Assembly (NCBI RefSeq): GCF_000177195.2
Contig: NC_015953.1
Coordinates: 2,294,001-2,358,000, forward strand
Reading direction: 5' to 3'
DNA length: 64,000 nucleotides
DNA from: Streptomyces sp. SirexAA-E
GTDB lineage: Bacteria; Actinomycetota; Actinomycetes; Streptomycetales; Streptomycetaceae
This document shows positions 9,736-17,541 of the stretch, in pieces (positions within the stretch are counted from its first letter, which is position 1; the number at the start of each line of letters is the position of its first letter). The translations under genes and the position numbers were made by a program. The notes beneath the pieces are model-generated. The model made no database searches. It worked only from the letters and a program-made list of their open reading frames with translations, and had not been told where the DNA came from.

Positions 9736-11448
9736 TCACGCGTACGAAGGGGGCGCCCCGGCCGGGGCGCCCCCTTCGTGCGCTCGGTGGAAGCGGGCGG
9801 CGAGCAGGGCGATGTCGTCCGTCTTGCCCTTGCCGAACGTCGCCAGCAGCTGGTCGCACAGCTCGTCGAGCTCCGCCCGCGACCGGGAGAGGGTGCCGCT
9901 CAGCATCTCCATGCTCTCGTCGAGGTCCTCCCCGGGGACCTCGACGAGGCCGTCGGTCAGCAGGAGGAGCGTGGAGCCCTCGGGCACGTCGTGGCTCACG
10001 ACCGGCGGATGCGGCAGGTTGAGCCCCAGGAGGGGCCCGTGCTCGGTCAGGTAGCGCGTGGAGCCGTCCGGGTGCCGCAGCAGCGGCGGGATGTGGCCGG
10101 CGTTGGCCACCTGGATCCGCCGTCCGCCGGGCTCCACGAGCACCAGGCAGACGGTGACGGTCATCGACGGCCGCACGCGTACCAGCAGGGCGTCGAGGTT
10201 CTTCAGCAGGGACTGGGGGTCGTGCCCCTCGATGGCGTAGGCCCGCAGGGCGTGCCGGACCTCGCCCATGATCATGGCGGCCTTGAGCGAGTGTCCCGCC
10301 ACGTCCCCGATGGCGAGCAGCAGCCCGGCCGGGGTCTGGATGGCCTCGTAGAAGTCGCCGCCGATCTCCGCGTGGGCGGCGGCAGGTTCGTAGCGTACGG
10401 CCATGTCCACGCCGGGTACTGCCGGGAGCCGGTCCGGCAGGAAGGTGCGCTGGAGGGTGAGGACGAGGGCGTGTTCCTCGCTGCGCGTGCGCAGCGCCTC
10501 CAGGGCCAGCGCACAGGCCTGCGCCAGTTGCGAGAGGAGTTCCCGGTCGTCCGTCCCGGGGAGGGCGGTGGCGGCGACCGCGAACGCGACGGCGGGCCGG
10601 CCCCGCTTCGTACGGGCCAGGGTCAGGGCGACCTGGCCGGGGAAGACGTCCGCCCGGCCGGCGCCCTCGCGGCTGGTGAGGCCGCGCCAGTCCGCGCCGG
10701 ACAGGATCACCGTCTCCGTCCCGGTCCGGTCGCCGAGTGCCCTCTCGGTCAGCAGGTCCAGCAGCCGTGAGTCCTCGCGGACGCCGGTGACCGACGGCTC
10801 CATACCCTCGGTGCGTGGGCTCCCCGCTCCTTCGCCCTCCTGGACCGCGGCGAGGTGGAGCGTCCGGTTGTCGGGGCTGAGGCCGACGGCGACGGCGGCC
10901 GACTCCATGAGCGTGGCCGCACCGGCCGCCGCCGCGGCGATGAACGTCTCCCCGTCGTCGGCGGCGTAGACGGCCAGGGTGCTGCTGTTCAGGGCGGACA
11001 CCCGGGTGGCGAGCCGCTCCGCGCGGCGCCGGGCGCGGGCGTAGCGCAGCGCCGCGGTGACCGTGGCCAGCAGCTCGTCCGGGGCGATCGGTTCGGTGAG
11101 GTAGGCGTCGGCGCCGCGGTGGAGGCCCTGGGTGCGGTCGCTGAGTTCGATGGCGGTGGCGGAGACGTGGATGACCGGCAGCGAGGCGGTCCGGGGATCG
11201 GCCTTGATCTGCTCGCACACCTCGAAGCCGCTCATGTCGGGCAGCTTCACGTCGACGACGGCGAGTTCCGGCAGTTCGCCGTCGGGGGCGGAGGCGAGCA
11301 GGGACAGCCCTTCCGTCCCGTCGACGGCCTCCACCACGGTGTGGCCGGCCCGGCGCAGCCAGCTGCTGACGATGTAGCGGTTCGTGTCGTTGTCGTCGAG
11401 CACCAGCACCCTCGCGGCGGCGCTGTCCTGATGCAGATGCGTACTCAT
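9736..11448 (-). CDS. Response regulator with GAF-like and SpoIIE/PP2C phosphatase domains
   Basis: 570 residues from the ATG at 11448; the frame is open far upstream, but upstream sequence is the shadow of the kinase gene, and the ATG overlaps the kinase stop by 4 bp. Order: receiver domain (1-125, phosphoacceptor Asp66 in VVDVKLPD), a GAF-like sensory stretch (about 135-320), then a SpoIIE-type PP2C Ser/Thr phosphatase (about 340-560) with the metal-binding motifs GGDFYE, GDVAGHS, NAGHIPP and LLTDGLVE. Likely the output enzyme of the hybrid kinase immediately upstream, dephosphorylating an anti-sigma antagonist (STAS) protein. Its target is not in this operon unless it is the RsbS/RsbR pair. 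Confidence 0.88.
   Translation of the reverse strand: MSTHLHQDSAAARVLVLDDNDTNRYIVSSWLRRAGHTVVEAVDGTEGLSLLASAPDGELPELAVVDVKLPDMSGFEVCEQIKADPRTASLPVIHVSATAIELSDRTQGLHRGADAYLTEPIAPDELLATVTAALRYARARRRAERLATRVSALNSSTLAVYAADDGETFIAAAAAGAATLMESAAVAVGLSPDNRTLHLAAVQEGEGAGSPRTEGMEPSVTGVREDSRLLDLLTERALGDRTGTETVILSGADWRGLTSREGAGRADVFPGQVALTLARTKRGRPAVAFAVAATALPGTDDRELLSQLAQACALALEALRTRSEEHALVLTLQRTFLPDRLPAVPGVDMAVRYEPAAAHAEIGGDFYEAIQTPAGLLLAIGDVAGHSLKAAMIMGEVRHALRAYAIEGHDPQSLLKNLDALLVRVRPSMTVTVCLVLVEPGGRRIQVANAGHIPPLLRHPDGSTRYLTEHGPLLGLNLPHPPVVSHDVPEGSTLLLLTDGLVEVPGEDLDESMEMLSGTLSRSRAELDELCDQLLATFGKGKTDDIALLAARFHRAHEGGAPAGAPPSYA
9745..9778. terminator. Loop-less palindromic terminator inside the 3' end of the convergent gene
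   Basis: A perfect 34-bp palindrome (17-bp arms 9745-9761 and 9762-9778) begins 20 bp after the pepN stop. It lies within the last codons of the response-regulator gene whose TGA is at 9736-9738. It can terminate pepN; whether it also acts on the opposite operon before its stop codon is unclear. Confidence 0.65.
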
Positions 11449-13235
11449 GCGGTGTCGTCCTTCTGGCCCGCTCCTGGTGGGGCGGGCATGGCCTGTTCCG
11501 AGAATGCCGCGACCAGCTTGGGGAGGGTCAGCGTGGACTTCTCGAGTATCGCCCGTGCGTGGGTGAGCCGTTCCCGGTCCAGGTCCTCGGGCGGCGTGGA
11601 GGTGAGGATGACGACGGGGACGGCGCGCAGACCGGGGTCCGCGGCGAGTTGTGCCAGTACGGCGTAGCCGTCGAGGTCGGGCAGGTGCAGGTCGAGGAGG
11701 ACGGCGTCCGGCCGCTCGTGGCGTACGGCGGAGCTCGCCAGGCCGCCCTCCCCCACCTCGACCACGCGTCCGGCGAGCTGGTCCAGGAGCGGACGGATCG
11801 CGGCGCGGAAGGCGTCGTCGTCGTCCACCGTGACCAGGGCGGCCATCAGGGGTGTTCCCGTCTCCCGGTCGCCGGGCCCGTCGGGGGCCGGTCCGGCGGC
11901 GGGCAGCCGTACGGTGACGACGGTCCCGGCGCCCGGGCTGCTGGTCAGGGTGAGGCGGCCGCCCAGGAGTTCGGTGAGCCGTCGTGCGTAGGGCAGGCCG
12001 AGGCCGGTGCCGGAGCGTCCGCGCTGGTGCGGGCCGCGTACCTGGTAGAACTCCTCGAAGATCTGCTGCTGCTCGTCCTCGGGGATGCCGATGCCGGTGT
12101 CCGACACGGTGAAGACGACGTCGCCGCCCTCGTCCCCGTCCTCCGACGCGACGTCGAGGCGCACGGTCCCGGTCGGCGTGAACTTCAGCGCGTTGGACAG
12201 CAGATTGCGCAGGATGCGGACGAGCATGATCTCGTCGCTGACGATCCGCACATCGGATTCGGCCACGATCAGCTCGGCGGCGCCCGGGGACTCGTAGCCG
12301 CGCAGGATGCCGCGGAGCTGGCCGAGGGCCGCGCGCAGGTCGACCGCAGCCCAGGTGGGTTCGAGGCGGCCGGACTCCGCCTTGGCGACGTCCAGGAGTT
12401 CGTCGACGAGGGCGAGCAGGGTGGCGCCGGAGGCGGAGATGAGGGAGATCTGCCGGCGCTGTTCCTCGTCGAGGCGGGCCTCGTCGAAATCGAGCAGCAG
12501 CCGGGCCAGCCCGACGACGGAGTTGACCGGCGTGCGGAGTTCGTGGCTGACGTTGGCCCAGAACCTGGTCTTGGCCTCGCTCGCCTCGCGCAGCTGGCGG
12601 GACTTCTCCTCCAGTTCGGCGTAGAGGGCCACGACGCCGCGGTTGGTCTCCTCCAGCTCCTCCGAGAGCTCGGAGTAGAGCGCGACGACCCCTCTGTTGG
12701 TCTCCTCCAGCTCCTCGTTGAGACGGCGCAGCTCCTCGCGCTGCGCCCTGGACTCCTCCAGCGCGGCGATCAGGTCGCTGGTCTGCGCGCGGGTGTCGTC
12801 CAGCACGCTGGCGCCCTTGTGCGCCAGCAGGGCTTCGCGCGCCTGCTGGACGGCGTCGGCCGTGTGGGCCCCGACGGTGAGCGGCTGCTCGATCGCCAGC
12901 GTCCGCTCCGGGGAGGTGTGCCGCACCGGGACGAGCCGGGCCGCGGCCCGCATGGCCTCCTCTCCGGGACCGGGGCCGTCCTGCCAGGACATGGCGACCC
13001 GCAGGACGGGCAGGGGACTGCTGACGACACCGAAGATCACGGTCAGCCCGGAGGAACCCAGCAGGTCCCGGCCCAGCTCGCTCAGCGCGGTCGCCAGCCG
13101 GATCTGGTCCTGGTTCTCCACGCCGAGCGCTTCGGCGGCCGACTTGCCGCTGCGGCGCAGCACGAAGACGTCCTGCTCCGTGGCGAGGGAGAACGAGACG
13201 AGGGGCTCGGCCCCGTGGGCCGCGAAGGTGTTCAC
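11445..13235 (-). CDS. Hybrid histidine kinase with RsbW-like N-terminus and receiver domain
   Basis: 596 residues. Residues 1-120 resemble an anti-sigma-factor-type HATPase half domain (RLATALSELGRDLLG), but the usual N-box Asn is replaced by Asp, so this copy may be inactive. Residues 150-222 are coiled coil, with a tandem 18-residue repeat. The HisKA/HATPase core follows: His231 in SHELRTP, N-box in LLSNALKFT (Asn348), G-boxes DTGIGIP and GTGLGLP. The C-terminal receiver domain has Asp515 in LLDLHLPD. There is no membrane segment, so it is a cytoplasmic kinase. Overlaps the upstream and downstream genes by 4 bp each, so translation is probably coupled. It probably phosphorylates the response regulator/phosphatase next in the operon. 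Confidence 0.88.
   Translation of the reverse strand: MNTFAAHGAEPLVSFSLATEQDVFVLRRSGKSAAEALGVENQDQIRLATALSELGRDLLGSSGLTVIFGVVSSPLPVLRVAMSWQDGPGPGEEAMRAAARLVPVRHTSPERTLAIEQPLTVGAHTADAVQQAREALLAHKGASVLDDTRAQTSDLIAALEESRAQREELRRLNEELEETNRGVVALYSELSEELEETNRGVVALYAELEEKSRQLREASEAKTRFWANVSHELRTPVNSVVGLARLLLDFDEARLDEEQRRQISLISASGATLLALVDELLDVAKAESGRLEPTWAAVDLRAALGQLRGILRGYESPGAAELIVAESDVRIVSDEIMLVRILRNLLSNALKFTPTGTVRLDVASEDGDEGGDVVFTVSDTGIGIPEDEQQQIFEEFYQVRGPHQRGRSGTGLGLPYARRLTELLGGRLTLTSSPGAGTVVTVRLPAAGPAPDGPGDRETGTPLMAALVTVDDDDAFRAAIRPLLDQLAGRVVEVGEGGLASSAVRHERPDAVLLDLHLPDLDGYAVLAQLAADPGLRAVPVVILTSTPPEDLDRERLTHARAILEKSTLTLPKLVAAFSEQAMPAPPGAGQKDDTA
12609..12716 (-). repeat. Tandem 54-bp duplication in the kinase coiled coil
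   Basis: Two head-to-tail 54-bp units (12663-12716 and 12609-12662) encode residues 174-191 and 192-209. Both read EELEETNRGVVALY, then S/A-EL and S/E. The DNA units differ at several synonymous positions while the protein is nearly identical, which suggests selection for the repeat rather than a recent slip. Confidence 0.9.
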
Positions 13236-14446
13236 CAGGGTCCTTTCGCCACGACGACGCCAGCGTCGTCCCGCCGTACACCCGCCTCGCGCAGGAGCTG
13301 AGCGGCGGCCACCAGCGGGGAGTGCTCCAGGAAACCGGGCAGTTCCGCGGCCTTCCAGCGTTCGGTGAGGCCGTCGGAGTGCATGATCACGGCACCGTTG
13401 CGGGGCAGCTGTTGCCGCACGGACCGCAGGGTCGGCAGGTGGTGGCCCACGATGCCGGGCGCCGACGACAGGGAACGGCGGGTACCGGAGACGGGGTCCA
13501 CGACGAAGGTGCTGACGTTGCCGACCCCGCAGAAGTACACGGCCTCGTTGCGCGGTTCGATGCGTACGACGGCGACGGCTCCCCCTCGGCCGCCGCGCAG
13601 TGCCTTGTGGATGTCCGACATCATCACGTCGGGCTGCTGGGCGTCCGAGTCGTGGAACGCGGTCACCGCCGCCTGGGCGGCCCGGGCGGCCAGGGGTCCG
13701 TGTCCCAGGCCGTCGCAGAAGAGCACCAGGAGCGCCGGTTCGTCCGCGCCCAGGCCGTCCGGCCCGTCCGGACGCGTTCCGTCCGCCCGCCGGTCACCGT
13801 CGGCCGGCTGCCGGAAACCGGTCAGCTGCGCCCACCCCAGAGGACTGTCGCCGAGGGGCTCTCGCCCGGCGGCGGCCGCGGGGGCACCGGCCTTCCCTGA
13901 GCCGCCCCCGTCGGCCGGACGGGCCGCCCAGGCGTCCCCGCACACGTCCTCGCCGGTGATCGTCCTCGTCAGGCCTTCCACCACGGGACGTCCCAGACCG
14001 GCGATGCGGACCGCCGCCTCCTTCGTCCAGAAGCGCGCGGTCAGGACGGTGCCCCGGCCGGGCAGGGAATGCAGGTCGAAGGAGTCGGCGAGACGGGAGA
14101 TGGCCCCCAGGCCGATGCCCAGGGTGCCTGCTGTGGACGTGCCGTCGGTGAGGGAGTGCGCGACGTCCGCCATGCCCGGCCCCTCGTCCGTGGTGACGAA
14201 CTCGAGCCCCGCGTCGCCCGGCGTCCGGACGGTGCGCAACAGGAACGCGCCGTCGACGGCGTGCCTGCGCAGATTGGTCGCGGCCTCGCTCACGGCCAGG
14301 GCCACCTCGGCGCACCGCTGCTCGCCGAAGCCGATGCGCCTGGCCAGCGAGAGGGCCGCGACCCGGGCCGCGGCGGGGAGCGCCTCCTGGTCGCGGAGCC
14401 AGACGACGTCCTCCGCGGCCAGGACGGGCAGGGTCAGCGTGCCCAC
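13232..14446 (-). CDS. RsbT-like kinase / RsbX-like PP2C phosphatase fusion
   Basis: 404 residues from the GTG at 14446, overlapping the rsbT-like gene by 13 bp; a longer frame upstream is its shadow. The N-terminal 130 residues are an RsbT/RsbW-type HATPase (Asn58 in SEAATNLRRH, DEGPGM, GLGAISRL). From about 150 an RsbX/SpoIIE-type PP2C domain follows (GDAWA, then FCDGLGHG, VGNVSTF, HSDGL). A Gly/Ala/Pro-rich linker of roughly 65 residues is inserted between the GDAWA and FCDGLGHG strands of the phosphatase. In known stressosome systems RsbT phosphorylates RsbR/RsbS and RsbX removes the phosphates; here kinase-like and phosphatase modules lie on one chain. N-terminal activity is inferred from the retained N-box. 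Confidence 0.85.
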   Translation of the reverse strand: MGTLTLPVLAAEDVVWLRDQEALPAAARVAALSLARRIGFGEQRCAEVALAVSEAATNLRRHAVDGAFLLRTVRTPGDAGLEFVTTDEGPGMADVAHSLTDGTSTAGTLGIGLGAISRLADSFDLHSLPGRGTVLTARFWTKEAAVRIAGLGRPVVEGLTRTITGEDVCGDAWAARPADGGGSGKAGAPAAAAGREPLGDSPLGWAQLTGFRQPADGDRRADGTRPDGPDGLGADEPALLVLFCDGLGHGPLAARAAQAAVTAFHDSDAQQPDVMMSDIHKALRGGRGGAVAVVRIEPRNEAVYFCGVGNVSTFVVDPVSGTRRSLSSAPGIVGHHLPTLRSVRQQLPRNGAVIMHSDGLTERWKAAELPGFLEHSPLVAAAQLLREAGVRRDDAGVVVAKGPW

Positions 14447-14859
14447 TTGGTCACCGCGACCTGGGTTCCGCCGCCGACCTCGGTCTGCAGGGTGAAGTCG
14501 TCGACGAGGCGGCGCGCTCCGCTGAGCCCGAGGCCCAGGCCCCCGCCGGAGGTCCACCCGTCGGTCAGCGCCTGGTCGACATCGGGAATGCCGGGACCCG
14601 AGTCCTCGAACACCGCGGTCACACCGACCCGCCCGTCCCGGCGGACCAGACCCACCCGCATGACCCCGCCACCGCCGTAGACGAGAGTGTTCCGGGCGAG
14701 CTCACTCGCGGCGGTGACCAGCTTGGTCTGGTCGACCAGCGAGAGCTTGCACTGCTGGGCGAGCGCACGCACCAGCTGACGCGCCCGGACCACATCATCG
14801 TTGGAACCGATCGGAACGCTCTCGTGCTCGGCGTCAGGAACGGGCGCGAGCCCACTCAT
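14434..14859 (-). CDS. rsbT: RsbT-like serine/threonine kinase (anti-sigma regulatory factor)
   Basis: 141 residues, normal for RsbT. HATPase motifs: N-box Asn57 in SELARNTL, Asp86 of the ATP lid in FEDSGPGIPD, and GLGLGLSGARRL. In Bacillus, RsbT is held by the RsbR/RsbS stressosome, phosphorylates them on stress, and is freed to activate the PP2C phosphatase RsbU. Here RsbS is encoded immediately upstream with a 4-bp overlap and an RsbX/RsbT fusion follows. No RsbU-like protein with an N-terminal RsbT-binding domain is recognised; the response-regulator/PP2C gene at the operon end is the likely replacement. Confidence 0.88.
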   Translation of the reverse strand: MSGLAPVPDAEHESVPIGSNDDVVRARQLVRALAQQCKLSLVDQTKLVTAASELARNTLVYGGGGVMRVGLVRRDGRVGVTAVFEDSGPGIPDVDQALTDGWTSGGGLGLGLSGARRLVDDFTLQTEVGGGTQVAVTKWAR

Positions 14860-15233
14860 AGCTGAGCCGGACGGGAATCGTCCCGCCTGGCCAGGATCTC
14901 CAGCCCCTTCTCCAGAGTCAGAGCCGTACGCACGCCCCCCAGCGACAACCCCAGCTCCACCAGCGTGATCGCGACCGCCGGCCGCATACCCACCACCACG
15001 GTCTGCGCATCCAGCATCCGGGAGATCGCCGCCGTCGTCGCCAGCATCCGCCCCACGAACGAATCCACGATCTCCACCGCCGTGATGTCGATCACCACCC
15101 CCGACGCACCCGAATCGACGATCCGCGCCGCCAGATCGTCCTGCAACTCCAGAACGACCTGATCCTCCAGCTCCACCTGGATCGAGACGAGAAGGACGTC
15201 ACCGATCTTCAGCACAGGTACGCGCTCGCTCAC
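14856..15233 (-). CDS. rsbS: RsbS-like STAS-domain stressosome protein
   Basis: 125 residues consisting of a single STAS domain. Ser58 in VEIVDSFVGRM corresponds to the phosphorylated serine of B. subtilis RsbS (Ser59). The length and lack of an N-terminal extension distinguish it from RsbR. Overlaps rsbR and rsbT by 4 bp on either side. Expected to form the stressosome core with the RsbR-like protein and to hold RsbT. Confidence 0.9.
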   Translation of the reverse strand: MSERVPVLKIGDVLLVSIQVELEDQVVLELQDDLAARIVDSGASGVVIDITAVEIVDSFVGRMLATTAAISRMLDAQTVVVGMRPAVAITLVELGLSLGGVRTALTLEKGLEILARRDDSRPAQL

Positions 15234-16075
15234 GCCCGGCCACCGGGCCGCACGACAGCCGCGTCACCACGACGCAACGCATGCTTGAGAGCATCGGCCA
15301 ACGACGACTTGGTGACGATGTCACCGAACTGGATCCCCAACGCCACAATCGTCTGCGCGATCTGCGGACGAATCCCCGAAATGATGCACTCCGCACCCAT
15401 CAACCGGGCCGCCACCACCGTCTTGAGCAGATGCTGCGCCACCTCGGTGTCCACCGCCGGCACACCCGTGATGTCGATGATCGCCTGATCCGACCCCGTA
15501 TCGACGAGAGCCTGCAGCAGCTTCTCCATCACCACCTGCGTCCGCGCCGAATCCAGCGTGCCCACCAGCGGAACAGCCACCACCCCCTCCCACAGCTTCA
15601 CCACCGGGGTGGACAGCTCCATCAGCTGCTCGGCCTGCGCGCTGATGATCTCCTCACGCGTCTTGGCATACACCTCCAGAGTGAACAGACCCAGCGCGTC
15701 GATGAGCTTGCTCAGATGCAGATAGGCCCGGACGTCCCCCGCCGAAGTGTCCTCCGAGGGCGCCAGCACATCCTTGCCCGCCAGCACACTCGTCGCGGTC
15801 TCCGTCGGCGTGAAACCCTGCCGGGCCCGCGTCCGCGACAGCTCCGCCAGCAACGCCCGCACCTCCCCGAACGCATCCCCCCGCCAGTCCAGACCGCCCC
15901 CACGCAGCCCCTCCACCAACGCCGCGTACAACTCACGCAGCTCACGGTCGAGCTCGGCCAGCGAGATACGCCCACGCAACGTCCGCGAGACCGCCTCCAC
16001 CCAAGCCGCACCCAGCGACTCCTGCTCCGCGGTCAGCAGCTCGACGAGTCTGGCCGGTATGTCTTGCTCTGTCAC
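15230..16075 (-). CDS. rsbR: RsbR-like stressosome sensor/scaffold
   Basis: 281 residues from a GTG at 16075, with GAGGGAG 8 nt before it. The N-terminal 150 residues are helical (globin-like N-terminal sensor of RsbR type; no haem ligand could be assigned). Residues 155-275 are a STAS domain. Thr173 (PLVGTLDSART) and Thr210 (PAVDTEVAQHL) match the two threonines that RsbT phosphorylates in B. subtilis RsbR (Thr171, Thr205). First gene of the six-gene operon, so its promoter should lie in 16076-16333. Confidence 0.9.
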   Translation of the reverse strand: MTEQDIPARLVELLTAEQESLGAAWVEAVSRTLRGRISLAELDRELRELYAALVEGLRGGGLDWRGDAFGEVRALLAELSRTRARQGFTPTETATSVLAGKDVLAPSEDTSAGDVRAYLHLSKLIDALGLFTLEVYAKTREEIISAQAEQLMELSTPVVKLWEGVVAVPLVGTLDSARTQVVMEKLLQALVDTGSDQAIIDITGVPAVDTEVAQHLLKTVVAARLMGAECIISGIRPQIAQTIVALGIQFGDIVTKSSLADALKHALRRGDAAVVRPGGRA

Positions 16076-16333
16076 CGAGATGGCTCCCTCTGCTCAGGCC
16101 GCTGTTGCGGTCATTCGCAGCGTATGCCATGACTCGTCGGCACCTGGCCCGGTACGACTGAGACGATCGACACCGCCCGCCCGGGAGAGCGGGCCGGGGT
16201 GCGGCGAAGAGAGACAGGCACGGACACCGGGTGCCCCCGCACCACGCCTTCGCACCAGGGGCTTCGCCGGAGACCGCCCGGCGGGCGGGCGCCGAGGCGC
16301 GGCCGTCCGCCGGGCGGGGCTTGGGGAGCGGCC
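16076..16333. other. Intergenic stretch between allantoicase and the rsb operon
   Basis: 258 bp with no gene. It should hold the 3' end of the alc transcript and the rsbR promoter. A short GC hairpin (CCGCCC-3 nt-GGGCGG, 16274-16288) could end the alc transcript. No convincing sigma-B-type or housekeeping promoter was found for rsbR. Confidence 0.4.
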
Positions 16334-17482
16334 TCAGGCCACCGACTCCCGGTAGCGGCGGGCCAGTTCGGCGGCTCCCGCTTGCGTCGGCGAGCCGTGC
16401 AGCCGCATGCGGGCGACCCCGCCGTCCGGGAACGCGTCGAGGCGTACGTGGGTGACCACAGCCTCCGTGCCGAGGACGAAGCGGTGCACGGTGTCGGGCT
16501 GGAGCCGGGTGCGCGGGAGAATCTCGAACCAGTCGCCGCTCTCCCCGTCGCGGCCCTGGAGGGCGATCCAGCCGGCCGCGTTGCCCTTGAGGTAGGCCGT
16601 GTCGATCTCGACGGCGCGGACCGCGCCCTGCGCGGGGAGACGGAAGCGGACCCAGTCGTTGGTGTCGCGCACCCGGCGGCGGCGGTTCTCCCAGCCGTCG
16701 TCCATCTTGCGGGAGGTGCCGGGCAGGATGATCTGGGCCGGTGAGGAGTAGAAACGGTCCGAGGCGTCCTCGTAGGTGCCGCCGTTGAGGATCGAGATCA
16801 GATCGATCGTGCCGAGCGCCGCGAGCCAGGCCGGATCGGGGACGACCTCGCCGTGGACCCTGAGGCGCGCGATGCCGCCGTCGGGGTGCTGGCACAGGCG
16901 CAGGTGGGTGTAGCGGCGGCCGCCGGTGATCTCGAAGGCGTTGGCCGCGTGGCCGCGTACGGGCGTCGGCGGGACGATCTCCTCCCACTTCACGTCGTCG
17001 GCGAGGAGTTGTTCCGGGCCCGGGGCGCCGTCGACGGCGGTGGCCTGGACGGAGACGCGCTGCGGGTAGTTGCCGCGGAAGTGGGCCGTGTCGACGATCA
17101 GGCCGCGGACGATCCCCGGTGCGCCGAGCCGGACGATCGCCCAGTCGTGCTCGTCCGGGGCGGGGAAGGGATGGTCGGCGTCCGCGCCGCGCCGGCGGCG
17201 GGTCTCCCAGCCGTCCATGATCTTGCCCTTGTGGCCGAAGCGCTCGGGGTCGAAGACGGCGGGTTCGCGGATCAGGAGGTTCTCTCGCTCGGCGAAGAAC
17301 TCGTCGTTGGCGGCGATCACGCCCGCGCCGAGGCGGCGGTCGGCCAGGTCGACGAGGTCGGTGAAGGGGAGTCCGGTGGCGGCGCGGTAGTCGGCGTACG
17401 GGTCGCCGCCGCCGTACGGGGCCGCGTCATTGGCGTGGGGGTCGGTGTCCTGGAATCCGGTCTCGCTCGCGTCGGTGGTCAT
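16334..17482 (-). CDS. alc: Allantoicase
   Basis: 382 residues from the ATG at 17482 (MTTDASETG); a longer frame starts at 17500. Hydrolyses allantoate to ureidoglycolate and urea in purine catabolism. Two homologous allantoicase domains are visible, each starting with a hydrophobic-Asp segment (FTDLVDLADRR; GTIDLISILNGG) and containing MDGWE or DDGWENRRRR, then DWAIVRLG or DWVRFRLP and a late PDGGIARLR or PDGGVARMRLHG. This internal duplication is typical. No allantoinase, ureidoglycolase or urate oxidase gene is adjacent. The LysR gene 59 bp upstream on the same strand is the obvious candidate regulator. Confidence 0.93.
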   Translation of the reverse strand: MTTDASETGFQDTDPHANDAAPYGGGDPYADYRAATGLPFTDLVDLADRRLGAGVIAANDEFFAERENLLIREPAVFDPERFGHKGKIMDGWETRRRRGADADHPFPAPDEHDWAIVRLGAPGIVRGLIVDTAHFRGNYPQRVSVQATAVDGAPGPEQLLADDVKWEEIVPPTPVRGHAANAFEITGGRRYTHLRLCQHPDGGIARLRVHGEVVPDPAWLAALGTIDLISILNGGTYEDASDRFYSSPAQIILPGTSRKMDDGWENRRRRVRDTNDWVRFRLPAQGAVRAVEIDTAYLKGNAAGWIALQGRDGESGDWFEILPRTRLQPDTVHRFVLGTEAVVTHVRLDAFPDGGVARMRLHGSPTQAGAAELARRYRESVA

Positions 17483-17541
17483 GCCCCGACTCTCGCGCAC
17501 ACCGACCCATCAGGTCCATCGAAAGTTTCCGCACGATTCTT

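Noticed and set aside
11449..13281. N-terminal extension of the response-regulator/phosphatase up to 13281
   Set aside because: Translates the kinase gene in another frame; the ATG at 11448 with a 4-bp overlap is the natural start.
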